64,000 nt of DNA from NCBI RefSeq assembly GCF_006542275.1, contig NZ_CP041217.1, positions 3,271,501 through 3,335,500 of the forward strand, written 5' to 3'. The translations under genes were made by a program, and so were the position numbers. Of this stretch, positions 53,111 to 62,300 are shown one piece after another. A model generated the notes under the pieces. The model was given only the letters and a program-made list of their open reading frames with translations. It was not told the DNA's origin and ran no database searches. Each line of letters opens with the position of its first letter. The stretch's first letter is position 1. The DNA comes from Saccharibacillus brassicae. Its GTDB lineage: Bacteria; Bacillota; Bacilli; Paenibacillales; Paenibacillaceae.

Positions 53111-53728
53111 ATGCGTATTCTCATATTAGGTGCAACGGGGCGCGTCGGCAGCTTGATCGTCAATCATGCGTTAAGAGACGGACATGAAGTGACGGTGCTG
53201 GTACGCGATCCGGGTAAAGTTCAAGCCTGCGAAGGACTGACGGTCCATGAAGGAAATGCGTGTAACGCCGCGGACGTTCGGCGGGCCGTCGAAGGGCAGG
53301 ATGCCATAATCAGCGCGCTGAACACGGACAAAACGACGACGCTCAGCGACAGTATGCCGCTCATCATCGAAGCGATGCGAGAATTTGACGTTCGGCGCAT
53401 CGTGACGGTGGGTACGGCCGGTATCCTGCAAAGCCGCACGGAGCCGGAGCTGCTGCGCTACCAGTCGAACGAATCCAGGCGCCGCCTGACCCGGGCGGCG
53501 GAGGAGCATCATCGCGTCTATACGCTGCTGCAAGCGTCGACGCTGGACTGGACGATCGTCTGTCCGACGTATTTGCCGGACGGCGAATACGTCGGCAAAT
53601 ATCGGACGCAGCGCGACTATTTGCCCGAAGGCGGGACCGAAATATCGATCTTCGACACGGCCGAATTCACGTACGGCCAAATCGGCGATCTTCGGCACGT
53701 GCAGGCGAGGGTAGGCATCGCTTACTGA
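53111..53728 (+). CDS. NAD(P)-binding NmrA/SDR-a5-type oxidoreductase
   Basis: A 205-residue Rossmann-fold protein. The nucleotide loop is LGATGRVGSLIV at the start and the motif DAIISALNT follows. The catalytic YxxxK is not obvious, as in many atypical SDR proteins that act as NAD(P) sensors or reductases. GAGGGAGGGG precedes the ATG. It has no clear operon partner. Confidence 0.88.
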   Translation: MRILILGATGRVGSLIVNHALRDGHEVTVLVRDPGKVQACEGLTVHEGNACNAADVRRAVEGQDAIISALNTDKTTTLSDSMPLIIEAMREFDVRRIVTVGTAGILQSRTEPELLRYQSNESRRRLTRAAEEHHRVYTLLQASTLDWTIVCPTYLPDGEYVGKYRTQRDYLPEGGTEISIFDTAEFTYGQIGDLRHVQARVGIAY

Positions 53729-53741
53729 AGACCGAAGTCGA

Positions 53742-53789
53742 CAAGGGGCTGTCCCAAGCCGGAATTCCGGCTTTTGGGACAGCCCCTTG
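53742..53789. terminator. Strong hairpin between convergent genes
   Basis: CAAGGGGCTGTCCCAA and TTGGGACAGCCCCTTG pair perfectly, with an inner AAGCCGGAATTCCGGCTT palindrome. There is no long T run, but the position between convergent stops fits termination. Confidence 0.7.
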
Positions 53790-53798
53790 CTGCGAATC

Positions 53799-55160
53799 TT
53801 ATTCGTTCCGGCATGCGGGCAGCGTGACGACAATCGTCGAGCCCGCTTCGGCCGCGCCGCCCAGCTCGATGCGGCCTTGATGCAGCGAGACGATTTTTTG
53901 CACGATGGCCAGTCCGAGACCGTTTCCCTTGGGGCTTCCGTGCTGCGGCTTGTCCAGCGTATAGAAGCGTCGGAAGACGGCGTCAAACTCTTCCGGAGCG
54001 ATCCCTATGCCGGTATCGCGGACGGTGACGACGATCTCGGCCGCGCGTCGGTCGATACGGACCGCGATGCGTCCGCCTTCGGGCGTGAACTTGATGCTGT
54101 TGCCGATCAGGTTCATCCAGACCTGCTGCAGCTGGTCTTCGTCCCCGACGATAAGGACCGCTTCGGGCAGTTCCAGCTCGATCTCAAGGCTGCGGGCGGA
54201 CCACTGCGGTTCGCAGGTCACGGCGATCATGCGGATCTGCTCGTCGAGCCGGAATTCGACCGCGGCAAAAGGGTGCTGCTCGGAATCGAGCGAAGCCAGC
54301 TTCAGCAAATTGTCGCTCAGCCGCGACAGGCGCTCGCTCTCCGCGATAATAATCTCCACATAATCGCGGCGTTCTTCTTCGGCCATCCAATCGGGGCTGC
54401 GCAGCGCTTTGGCAAAGCCGGAAATGGAAGTCAGCGGCGTCTGGATCTCGTGCGACACATCGGAGACGAAGTCCTGCCGCATCTGCTCAAGACGCTTGAG
54501 TCCCCGCGCCATCTCCGTATAGCTCTGCGTCAGCTCCCCGAGCTCGTCGGTGCGGTTCACGGCCAGCTCCACGTCAAAATCGCCGCGGGTCATTTTTCGG
54601 GTAGCGCTCGTCAACGCCTTGATCGGCTCCACCACATACCGGGCGGCCGCAACGATGCAGGCGCTGCCCAGCACGAGCACGAGCAGCAGCACGAACAGCA
54701 TCATCCGGTTGACGATCTGTTCGTTTTCGGCCGAATACTGCAGGAACATCGCCCGCGCTTCTCCGTTGAGCGTAACCGGCATGCCGACGAACGTATCCGC
54801 GTCTGCCGCGCCGGAACGATAGGTCTGCCCCAGCAGCACCTGCCGGACCGCTTCGGAAGGGATCGTAGCGGCCGGTTGATCCGGCAGACCGTAAAACGCC
54901 CGTTCGCCGGACGGACCGTACAGCTGGATCGGATGCGCCGAGACGATCACCATCCCGCTCAGGAATTCGTCCGGATCGGCAGGCGCGGCTTCTTCATACC
55001 GGTGCATGATCTCCCGGCCGACCGCGATCATGTCGCGTTGTCCTTCCTGCCGGAACCCGCTCTGGAACACATGCAGGCCGATAACAAAAGAACAGGTCAG
55101 ACTGAACAGGATAATGCCGAGAAACGTGAGAATCACGCGAACATACAACGTCTTGATCAT
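53799..55160 (-). CDS. Sensor histidine kinase (OmpR-type partner)
   Basis: A 453-residue membrane kinase. TM1 is residues ~8-30, an extracytoplasmic domain runs to ~150, TM2 follows, then HAMP (ARYVVEPIKALTSATRKM), HisKA with His in VSDVSHEIQTPL, and HATPase (N-box NLIGNSIKF, DTGIGI, GNGLGLAI). The first codons overlap the response regulator gene by an ATGA junction, so they are translated together. The signal is unknown; the neighbouring extracytoplasmic serine hydrolase may be a target or part of the sensing path. Confidence 0.93.
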   Translation of the reverse strand: MIKTLYVRVILTFLGIILFSLTCSFVIGLHVFQSGFRQEGQRDMIAVGREIMHRYEEAAPADPDEFLSGMVIVSAHPIQLYGPSGERAFYGLPDQPAATIPSEAVRQVLLGQTYRSGAADADTFVGMPVTLNGEARAMFLQYSAENEQIVNRMMLFVLLLVLVLGSACIVAAARYVVEPIKALTSATRKMTRGDFDVELAVNRTDELGELTQSYTEMARGLKRLEQMRQDFVSDVSHEIQTPLTSISGFAKALRSPDWMAEEERRDYVEIIIAESERLSRLSDNLLKLASLDSEQHPFAAVEFRLDEQIRMIAVTCEPQWSARSLEIELELPEAVLIVGDEDQLQQVWMNLIGNSIKFTPEGGRIAVRIDRRAAEIVVTVRDTGIGIAPEEFDAVFRRFYTLDKPQHGSPKGNGLGLAIVQKIVSLHQGRIELGGAAEAGSTIVVTLPACRNE

Positions 55161-55840
55161 GGTTCGGGGATCAGCCGGTAGCCGAGGCCGCGGGCGGTCT
55201 CGATCCGAAAAGGCTCGTCGCGGCCGCCGAACTTCTCTCTCAGCCGGCTGATATGCACGTCCACCGTCCGGCCGTCTCCCGCGTAATCCAGACCCCAGAT
55301 TTGCCGGATCAGCTGCTCCCGGGTGAAGATCTGCCTCGGATGGCTGGCCAGCAGAAACAGGAGATCGAATTCTTTTAACGGCAGCGTGACCGCCGCTCCG
55401 CCGCGCGTCGCCTGAAAAGTCCGGCGGTTCAGCGTCACGCTGCCGATCTCCACGGATTGGGACGTGACGACCAGCGAACGCTTGAGCAGCGCTTTGACCC
55501 GCAGGACCAGTTCCGCCGGATCGAACGGCTTGGTCAGGTAATCGTCGGTGCCGAGCTGAAACCCTTTGATTTTATGGGCGGATTCCGCTTTGGCCGTCAC
55601 CATGAGGAGCGGCAGATTGGCATCGGACCGCCGGATGGCCCGGCACAGCTCCCAGCCGTCCAACCCCGGCATTCGAATATCGAGAATGACCAGATCGATC
55701 CGGCCGTTCTCCACGATGGACAAAGCCTGCGTGCCGTCTCCGGCTTGTTCGAGGCCATACCCGGCCTGGCGCAGGTATAGCGACATCAGCTTCCGAATAT
55801 TGTCGTCGTCATCCGCGATCAGTATAGTCGCCACGTTCAA
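55157..55840 (-). CDS. OmpR/PhoB-family response regulator
   Basis: A 227-residue regulator. The receiver has acidic cluster ADDDDN, phospho-acceptor Asp54 in VILDIRMPG and Lys in YLTKPFDP; the winged-helix C-terminal domain contains LPLKEFDLLFLLA and TVDVHISRLREKFG. Start is TTG at 55840 or GTG at 55834, both near GGAGAGAAGG. It lies 16 nt after the serine hydrolase gene and overlaps the kinase gene by 4 nt. Confidence 0.94.
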   Translation of the reverse strand: MNVATILIADDDDNIRKLMSLYLRQAGYGLEQAGDGTQALSIVENGRIDLVILDIRMPGLDGWELCRAIRRSDANLPLLMVTAKAESAHKIKGFQLGTDDYLTKPFDPAELVLRVKALLKRSLVVTSQSVEIGSVTLNRRTFQATRGGAAVTLPLKEFDLLFLLASHPRQIFTREQLIRQIWGLDYAGDGRTVDVHISRLREKFGGRDEPFRIETARGLGYRLIPEP

Positions 55841-55856
55841 CCTTCTCTCCGCGACG

Positions 55857-57830
55857 TCATCCGAACTGCCAGCCGAGCAGATTCCAATAATGGAAGAAGC
55901 ACACGACCCCGACAGCCGAAAGCGTCACTAACGTGTAATGCACCCGTTTCCACACCTTCCAATCTTTGCTGCGCCATACCCGGATCGTCGCTACCGACAG
56001 CGCCGCGGTCAAGCCCGCCGTAACAAGCGGCATCGCCAGACCGAGAACGAGCAGGGGACTGATCCCGCCGAGCTTTTGCATGACGTCCATGGACATCACG
56101 ATCGCGAACATGGCGAAGACCGACAAGAGCGCCCAAGCCGAAGTGCCCGCCGATAAGCGAATATTTCGTTTTTGCGCCGGCGTCATCGCTTTGAATTTTT
56201 TTCGAAACAGAAGAGGACCCGGCAGTGCCGTCAGGAAGATCAGGGCCGACGCTCCGACGACGATCAGCCAAAATCCGCTCCGATCGAGCAGCGGCGTACG
56301 CTCCAGCGGCATGTCCGGGGCGATGTCCAGCATCATATGCGTGACCTGGCCGGACGGATTCGTGCGGAAGCCGATCAGGTTCGACCCGCCTTCAAGCCGG
56401 AACAGGTTCGGACCGACCTCCCGGTACGACTGCCGCTCGCTGCCGCTCCCCAAGGATAACGTATTGCCTGCCGCGGCGATATTCAACTGGGCAAAAAAGT
56501 TAAAAAACTTGTCGATGTCGCTCGCGTTGCGGCGCGTAAAGCGGTAGGCACCGGCATATTTGCGCACGGACTCCGCGGATGCGTACACTTCGGCCGGGGC
56601 AGCTTCCGAGGCGGGATGATACCGGTCGAACAAGTCCTGCACCAGCTCGGCCGCGGCTTCGCTGCCCGGACCGCCGTTATAGGACAAGAAAATGCCCAGC
56701 CGTTCGGCCGGCGCGAGATACAATTCCGTATTGAACAGCGGATCGGAGCCGCCGTGCGCAATCAAAGAGACGCCGTTGATCATTTTCTCCGAGAATCCGA
56801 GGGTAACGCCCGGCAGGCGCTTGTCGAATTGAAAAGCCGTGGCGTGCATCAAGGCTGCCGTCTCCGGCTTCAGGATCTGGCGGTCGCCGTATTTTCCGTT
56901 CTCCAGATGCGCAAGCATGAAATGCGCCATGTCGACCGCGGACACGGTGCCCGAGCCGGCAGGCCGAAAGCCGCCTTCGAAGGTAGGGACGCCGCGCGTG
57001 AAGCGGCCGTTCCCGGCTGCGTACCCGACGACCCCGTAAGGGAGAAAAGCAGCCGGCAGCGGTTCCGCGACCGTCGAATGATCCATGTCCAGCGGTTCGA
57101 ACAGATGCTTGCGAATATAATCGTCGTAAGGCATCCCGCTGACTTCTTCCACGATCAGCCCCGCAAGCGCGGCTCCGTAATTCGAGTAGGCACTCATCTC
57201 GCCGGGCGGCCGAATTCGCGCGAGCTTGTGCCGGTTCAGCGTCTCCGCGATGGAACCGGGCAGCGCCGCCGGGTCCGTCGTGATCTGGTAGCCGACGCCG
57301 CCTTCTTCGAATCCCGCGGTATGCGTCATCAAATGGCGCATGGTGACCGGTTCGGGATACGTGGCGGGAATCGTCACGGAACGAAGGTACGTGTTGACGT
57401 CCGCGTCGAGATCGATCTTCCCTTGTTCGACGAGCTGCATCACCGCGGTCCAGGTGAACAGCTTGGTCGTCGAAGCGATTCGGAACATGCTCGTCGCCGC
57501 GTCGACCGGAAGATCTTGTTCCAGATCCGCCTGTCCATACCCTTGGCTCAGAAGAATCCTGCCGTCCTTGACGATGGCGATCACCGCTCCCGGAATGCGC
57601 AGGCGCTTCATCTGCTCGTCCATCCTCTCCTGCACAAACTCCGCCAGACCTGCCGTATCCTCAAGCATGGCCGGGATTTCGACCCTGGCTTTCGGCGGCT
57701 CGGCCTGCTTACTCCCGGTCTGCGCCTGCGCCGGTCTCCCATGCAGCATCAGCCCCGCTCCGGCCCCGAGTCCCAGCACCGCCACCAGCGCCAACCCGAC
57801 GACCCGCTTTTTTTTCGAAAATAAGACCAT
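55857..57830 (-). CDS. Beta-lactamase-family serine hydrolase with membrane C-terminus
   Basis: A 657-residue protein. An N-terminal signal/anchor (RVVGLALVAVLGLGAGAGL) precedes a class C beta-lactamase/D,D-peptidase-like domain: nucleophile S-T-T-K at residues 120-123, Y-S-N in AYSNYG and H-G-G in LIAHGGSD. After about residue 470 there is a beta-rich domain, and then four to five C-terminal membrane helices from about residue 540. It probably acts on the outer membrane face on peptidoglycan peptides or a related ester/amide. GGAAGGAA precedes the ATG at 57830. It is first in an operon with a two-component system. Confidence 0.9.
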   Translation of the reverse strand: MVLFSKKKRVVGLALVAVLGLGAGAGLMLHGRPAQAQTGSKQAEPPKARVEIPAMLEDTAGLAEFVQERMDEQMKRLRIPGAVIAIVKDGRILLSQGYGQADLEQDLPVDAATSMFRIASTTKLFTWTAVMQLVEQGKIDLDADVNTYLRSVTIPATYPEPVTMRHLMTHTAGFEEGGVGYQITTDPAALPGSIAETLNRHKLARIRPPGEMSAYSNYGAALAGLIVEEVSGMPYDDYIRKHLFEPLDMDHSTVAEPLPAAFLPYGVVGYAAGNGRFTRGVPTFEGGFRPAGSGTVSAVDMAHFMLAHLENGKYGDRQILKPETAALMHATAFQFDKRLPGVTLGFSEKMINGVSLIAHGGSDPLFNTELYLAPAERLGIFLSYNGGPGSEAAAELVQDLFDRYHPASEAAPAEVYASAESVRKYAGAYRFTRRNASDIDKFFNFFAQLNIAAAGNTLSLGSGSERQSYREVGPNLFRLEGGSNLIGFRTNPSGQVTHMMLDIAPDMPLERTPLLDRSGFWLIVVGASALIFLTALPGPLLFRKKFKAMTPAQKRNIRLSAGTSAWALLSVFAMFAIVMSMDVMQKLGGISPLLVLGLAMPLVTAGLTAALSVATIRVWRSKDWKVWKRVHYTLVTLSAVGVVCFFHYWNLLGWQFG

Positions 57831-58028
57831 GATTCCTTCCGCCTCCTCTTGATCGTTCAGATGGGATCGCACCCGCCTAACAGGTCTAGAGCGTAGCAGG
57901 GGAATGTGAATAGGAGGTTAACAAAACGGAATTTTTGGGATTGGGTCAGGAGTGGAGGTCTTAGCATGGATATTAATTAAATGTTTAAAATTGAAAATAA
58001 TTTTATATATATTCGTTGCTAGCTATGT

Positions 58029-58034
58029 TATAAT
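58029..58034 (+). promoter_or_regulatory. Possible -10 of the secreted-protein gene
   Basis: TATAAT lies 49 nt before the TTG start in a strongly A/T-rich stretch; no good -35 is at 17 bp. The sequence composition changes here. Confidence 0.3.
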
Positions 58035-58082
58035 TCAAAATGAAAATGTCCTATATTATAGAAATAGAGGAGGTTAAAGGTC

Positions 58083-59261
58083 TTGAGAGTGTCTAAAAGA
58101 AATATTTTTCTGTTAAGTACAACAATATTGGTCGGCAGCTTCGGAGCAACTACTACGGCAGCGAGCAGTGTACACCCGGAAACCGTACAGGAGGCATCGG
58201 AAGACAGTCCTTTTACCGAAGTTCAGACTTATGGAGAATTATTGAAAAACGGAGATTTCTCCATTTTTACGTCGGGCAGCGATATGGCGGAGAACTGGAT
58301 ACTGGAACAGGATACGCCAGGCTCTGCACTTGCCGTTGCGAATGATAAATTGAAAATGGGCAGACAACAATTGATTACGCTTGGACTAAAAGAAGCTGAA
58401 CAAGTACGTCTGATACAGGAAGCAAAAGTAATGGGCAATCAACTGTACAGTTGGAAGGCTTGGCATACTTCGCTCGGCAGTAAGGCCGACCTTTATTGGG
58501 AAGCACTATTTCTGGATGCCGACAAGAAAATCATTGATCGCGTTAAACTTCAAGATGCCACAATGAACGCGCAGCCCCAAACGGGAAAAACGCCTGCTAA
58601 TACGTCGACCGTAAGAGTTCAACTGATTGTGGCGGGAGCTCGCAGTTCTAACAATGTCTTGGAAGTCAAAAAAGCCAGTTTCGTCGTCTTTAAAAAGGGT
58701 ACCCCTGATCCCAATATTCCGAGTAAATACAAATATACTTACGATGCGAATGGACGCCTAACCCTTGTGACTACAGGAAAAGCAAAAATACGTTACACCT
58801 ATGATTCTAACGGGAATGTGCTCCATAAGACGGTTGAAGAATTAGTTGAGGCGCCGATTCCAGAGCCGGACAAACCAGCCGTACTGCCCAACATAGGTGG
58901 GATCACGAGTACAAACACTTATAGCTTCTACAGCGACAACGGTTATTCGATGCCTATGAAAGGAATTAAATTGGTCTTTAAAGGTTGGTACCTGAGCCAA
59001 AAAGAAGTTAGCAGAGTTGATTATGTCGCGGACAATGCTCTATTCCTAGGTCAATCTGCATATGGATTGAACGACGAAATCACTTACTTTAATCATCCGG
59101 AGTACGGTAATCATAATGCAGGGTTTAAATTGACGGTCGATATGGGAAGTAAGATTGATAGTTTGAACCCTGGACTGCACAAGCTCAGCGTATATATTCA
59201 TCACAAGGACGGTAGTGTCCATAAGCTAGAACAAAAAGTGAAGGTCGAAATCGCAAAATAA
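58083..59261 (+). CDS. Secreted protein with two YD-like motifs
   Basis: A 392-residue protein starting with TTG after AGGAGG. A signal peptide (FLLSTTILVGSFGATTTAASS) is followed by a carbohydrate-binding-like beta domain (about residues 50-205). Two YD-repeat-like motifs, YTYDANGRLTLV and YTYDSNGNVLHK, come next, then a Pro-rich hinge and a C-terminal beta domain ending VKVEIAK. YD motifs are the repeat unit of the RHS protein encoded next, so it may be an accessory or a remnant. The codons are A/T-richer than the chromosome to its left. Confidence 0.78.
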   Translation: MRVSKRNIFLLSTTILVGSFGATTTAASSVHPETVQEASEDSPFTEVQTYGELLKNGDFSIFTSGSDMAENWILEQDTPGSALAVANDKLKMGRQQLITLGLKEAEQVRLIQEAKVMGNQLYSWKAWHTSLGSKADLYWEALFLDADKKIIDRVKLQDATMNAQPQTGKTPANTSTVRVQLIVAGARSSNNVLEVKKASFVVFKKGTPDPNIPSKYKYTYDANGRLTLVTTGKAKIRYTYDSNGNVLHKTVEELVEAPIPEPDKPAVLPNIGGITSTNTYSFYSDNGYSMPMKGIKLVFKGWYLSQKEVSRVDYVADNALFLGQSAYGLNDEITYFNHPEYGNHNAGFKLTVDMGSKIDSLNPGLHKLSVYIHHKDGSVHKLEQKVKVEIAK

Positions 59262-59345
59262 AGCAAGGAATCATATGAATAATAAATTTCCTGAAAATTT
59301 TAATTAACAGAAATTCATTATACTTTTGAAATGGAGAGCCCCCTT

Positions 59346-62300
59346 TTGAAATCAAAAATTAAGAAAAGCCTATCCCTCATAATGATCGTAGCTCTGCTCG
59401 CAGGAATGTTAGGGAATACAGCGCCTTCGACTGCATACGCCGAAGGAACGGAACAGAGCGCCTCGCCTGAGACCCTTCAAATTCTCATTGATTACTTCGG
59501 CACTACGGAGACGTTTATTCAAGGTTACCTGGATCAAGGATATAATCTTAACGAGTTATCAGCGGCCTTTTATAAAGTAAAAGAAAGCGCCGTATCGTTC
59601 GATGAAGCTTTGCTTGCCATTCGTCCCAAAGAAGTCAATGAATCCGCGAGCGTAACGAGCGAAGTGTATAAAGATCCGATTATTGAGCTTAAAGCGCCCA
59701 TGACCAGTACCGAAGCAGACCAATCGGGAATCATGCAGCGCCATGAGACCTTTACCGTAACGGAAGAGGTTTATTCGGAAGTCGGCAAAAAGCCGGGTGA
59801 GGTTGAACCTGATGCCGAAGAGAAACCCGGGCCTGCCCCGGAAAATCAGCATGAAGAAACACCTGCTAAAACTGACAAGGATGACCCGGAAGAGAGTGCA
59901 GGAAATCCGCAATCGACGGATAAATCCGAAGACCCTAAAAAGACAGATGAAGAGCAGGTCGAAGCAAGCGAAGATCCAGAGACGACGGCTGTTCGTTCTT
60001 TTTCCACGTTTGCGAGTGTATCGGATCCCGGTAAACATATCTCCGAAAAAGCGCCTGTCTTTAGCCGGAAATCTTTTAATGAAGCTCCCTATAAGGTAGG
60101 CGAAAACGGGGAAACGATATCGACCCTTAGCGGGGGTCTTATTCTGGAGCATGCCGATGCTGCCCTGCCTGGACGAGGAGGAATGGCGTTCTCGCTGGAG
60201 CGGCAATATAATTCCAGCTCTTCTCAGTTTTACGATATGGACGTAGGTTATAACACTTACGAGTATCCGATTTATCAATATTTCGTTACTTACAATGCCG
60301 TCAAAAGAAAGCAAATCCCCGTGTACCACGTTAAATATACGGAAAATGAGTGGATGGAGTGGGATCGGAACGGGGATGGTATATCGGATGACCAAACCGC
60401 GATCGTAGAGCAAAAGACGATCCATAAAGGTACGTATAAAACGGAAGCTGAAGCTAAGCAAGTAGCCGATCAACGGATTGTATATTACACTAGTCCGCAA
60501 TCGGTTTTGGTTCAAAAAATGCAATATAATAATCAAAACAATTTTTCTTCAAGCCTGTTCTACAATGCAAACGAGTTTAGCGGTACATTGACCAGATCAG
60601 GAAATGCTCAAGTGGTATCCGGTGAATATAGACCTGCACAAACGATTGCGGCTTCACAACAAACGTGTACCAACAGTATTGAGGGCAAATACGACGCTAG
60701 AGGAAATTGGGTGCAAACCGGGTCGGACAGCCCTTGTTCGCAAACGAAAACAACGATGATACAGGGACACACCGTTACATTGAATCGTTCTTCGGTCATC
60801 AATACGAAGTCTTGTCCTTCACCGAATCGGGCAAGCAAAAACTATCAATGTACCAAGAAATGGGTCGCCACTTATGACGGTTCCGTGCACATTCCGGCGT
60901 CGGATACGCGCAGCTATTCCCAGTTGTATACAGGAACAGTAACCAAACCGGGAGCTTACTCATCGCGAAGATTTGGTGACTGGGTAGATATGGGCAAAGG
61001 GTACAGGGAGCGTAAAGCATACAACGTAAATGAATTGCCTTGGGTAGAGATCCAGATTACGGAAGGCAGTCCGGAAGCGGCAACATTGGCTACCGATGGC
61101 GGAGAATGGTCAGCGGCCAATGAGATGAGAACATTTGTTAACTCCAATTCCGGCCGATTTTTTAGAGCCGACAATGGGTATAAATATTACTTTGCCAACA
61201 AACCCGTTGCAGAAATAAAAGCGTATCAAGCAGGCAGCGCTAAGGACATTACCTATTACAATAGAACCCTGCCTACGGCGAGCGAGAAACGCGCACCTCT
61301 CGGAAAAGGGTGGTCTTGGAAGCTTCCCTACATCGAAAAAGAGAACGGGAAATCATTCGCCGTCGTTGCGGATGGAAGTCGATATGAAATTGTAGGCACT
61401 ACGCTCAAGGGCACCGACTGGGAAGGAACTACCGTAACTCCGGATACGTCGGTAACGGTCAACGAAGAGACTTCCCAGCAAGTGATAACCTCAGCAGACG
61501 GTCTGTCGAAGCAATACTATACGGCAGACGGGCGATTGCTGCTTCTGTCGGATTCCCGCCAAAACGATATTCAATTCTATTATGAGCAAAATGCGGCATA
61601 CCAGAGCAAACTTCTTACCCAGGTGAAAGATGCGGTCGGTAACACGATTCAGATCGAGTATACGCCTTCGGCGGTAACGATCAAGCAGAACGATCGGACG
61701 GTCACGTATCAAAAGAAAACCCAAAACGGAGTCGAACTTCTCGATTCGGTCATTGATCCTCTGGGACGCAAGACTACTTATTCTTATAAGCTTGCAGATG
61801 CCAAATTTAACTTGCTGGGCTTTAGCCCCGAACGTGCGGTTGGCAACCCGTATGCGTTGTTGACGTCTGTTCAGCACCAAACGGGAGCCAAAACCTTTTA
61901 CGAATATGAAAACGTTCCGGTAAAGCGCTATATTGGAGCCGACTCGTCGAACGAAGCTTATCGCGTATGGGCTCGTAAAGATCAGTTAACGTACGAGAAC
62001 GGAACGACCGAAGACTATAATCGGCAGACGGTAAGTTATACGTCGGACCTGGGTGTGAGCTTCGGACAGAAGATGACTTTGGGATCGACCCTTCGCAACG
62101 GACTGACGGAGACGCAGTATACGTACCGCAAAGAAGTCCTTAATGCAGACACGCCGGCAGCTTATTATCTGGATCGCACGACCGTAAGCGCCGAAGGCAA
62201 GACGCAAACGACAAGCTACACGTATGGGAAGACAGTCAACGGTCGGAATTACGCTGCAGCCACGCCAACTACGGTGACCATGACGGACAACCAGACCAAT

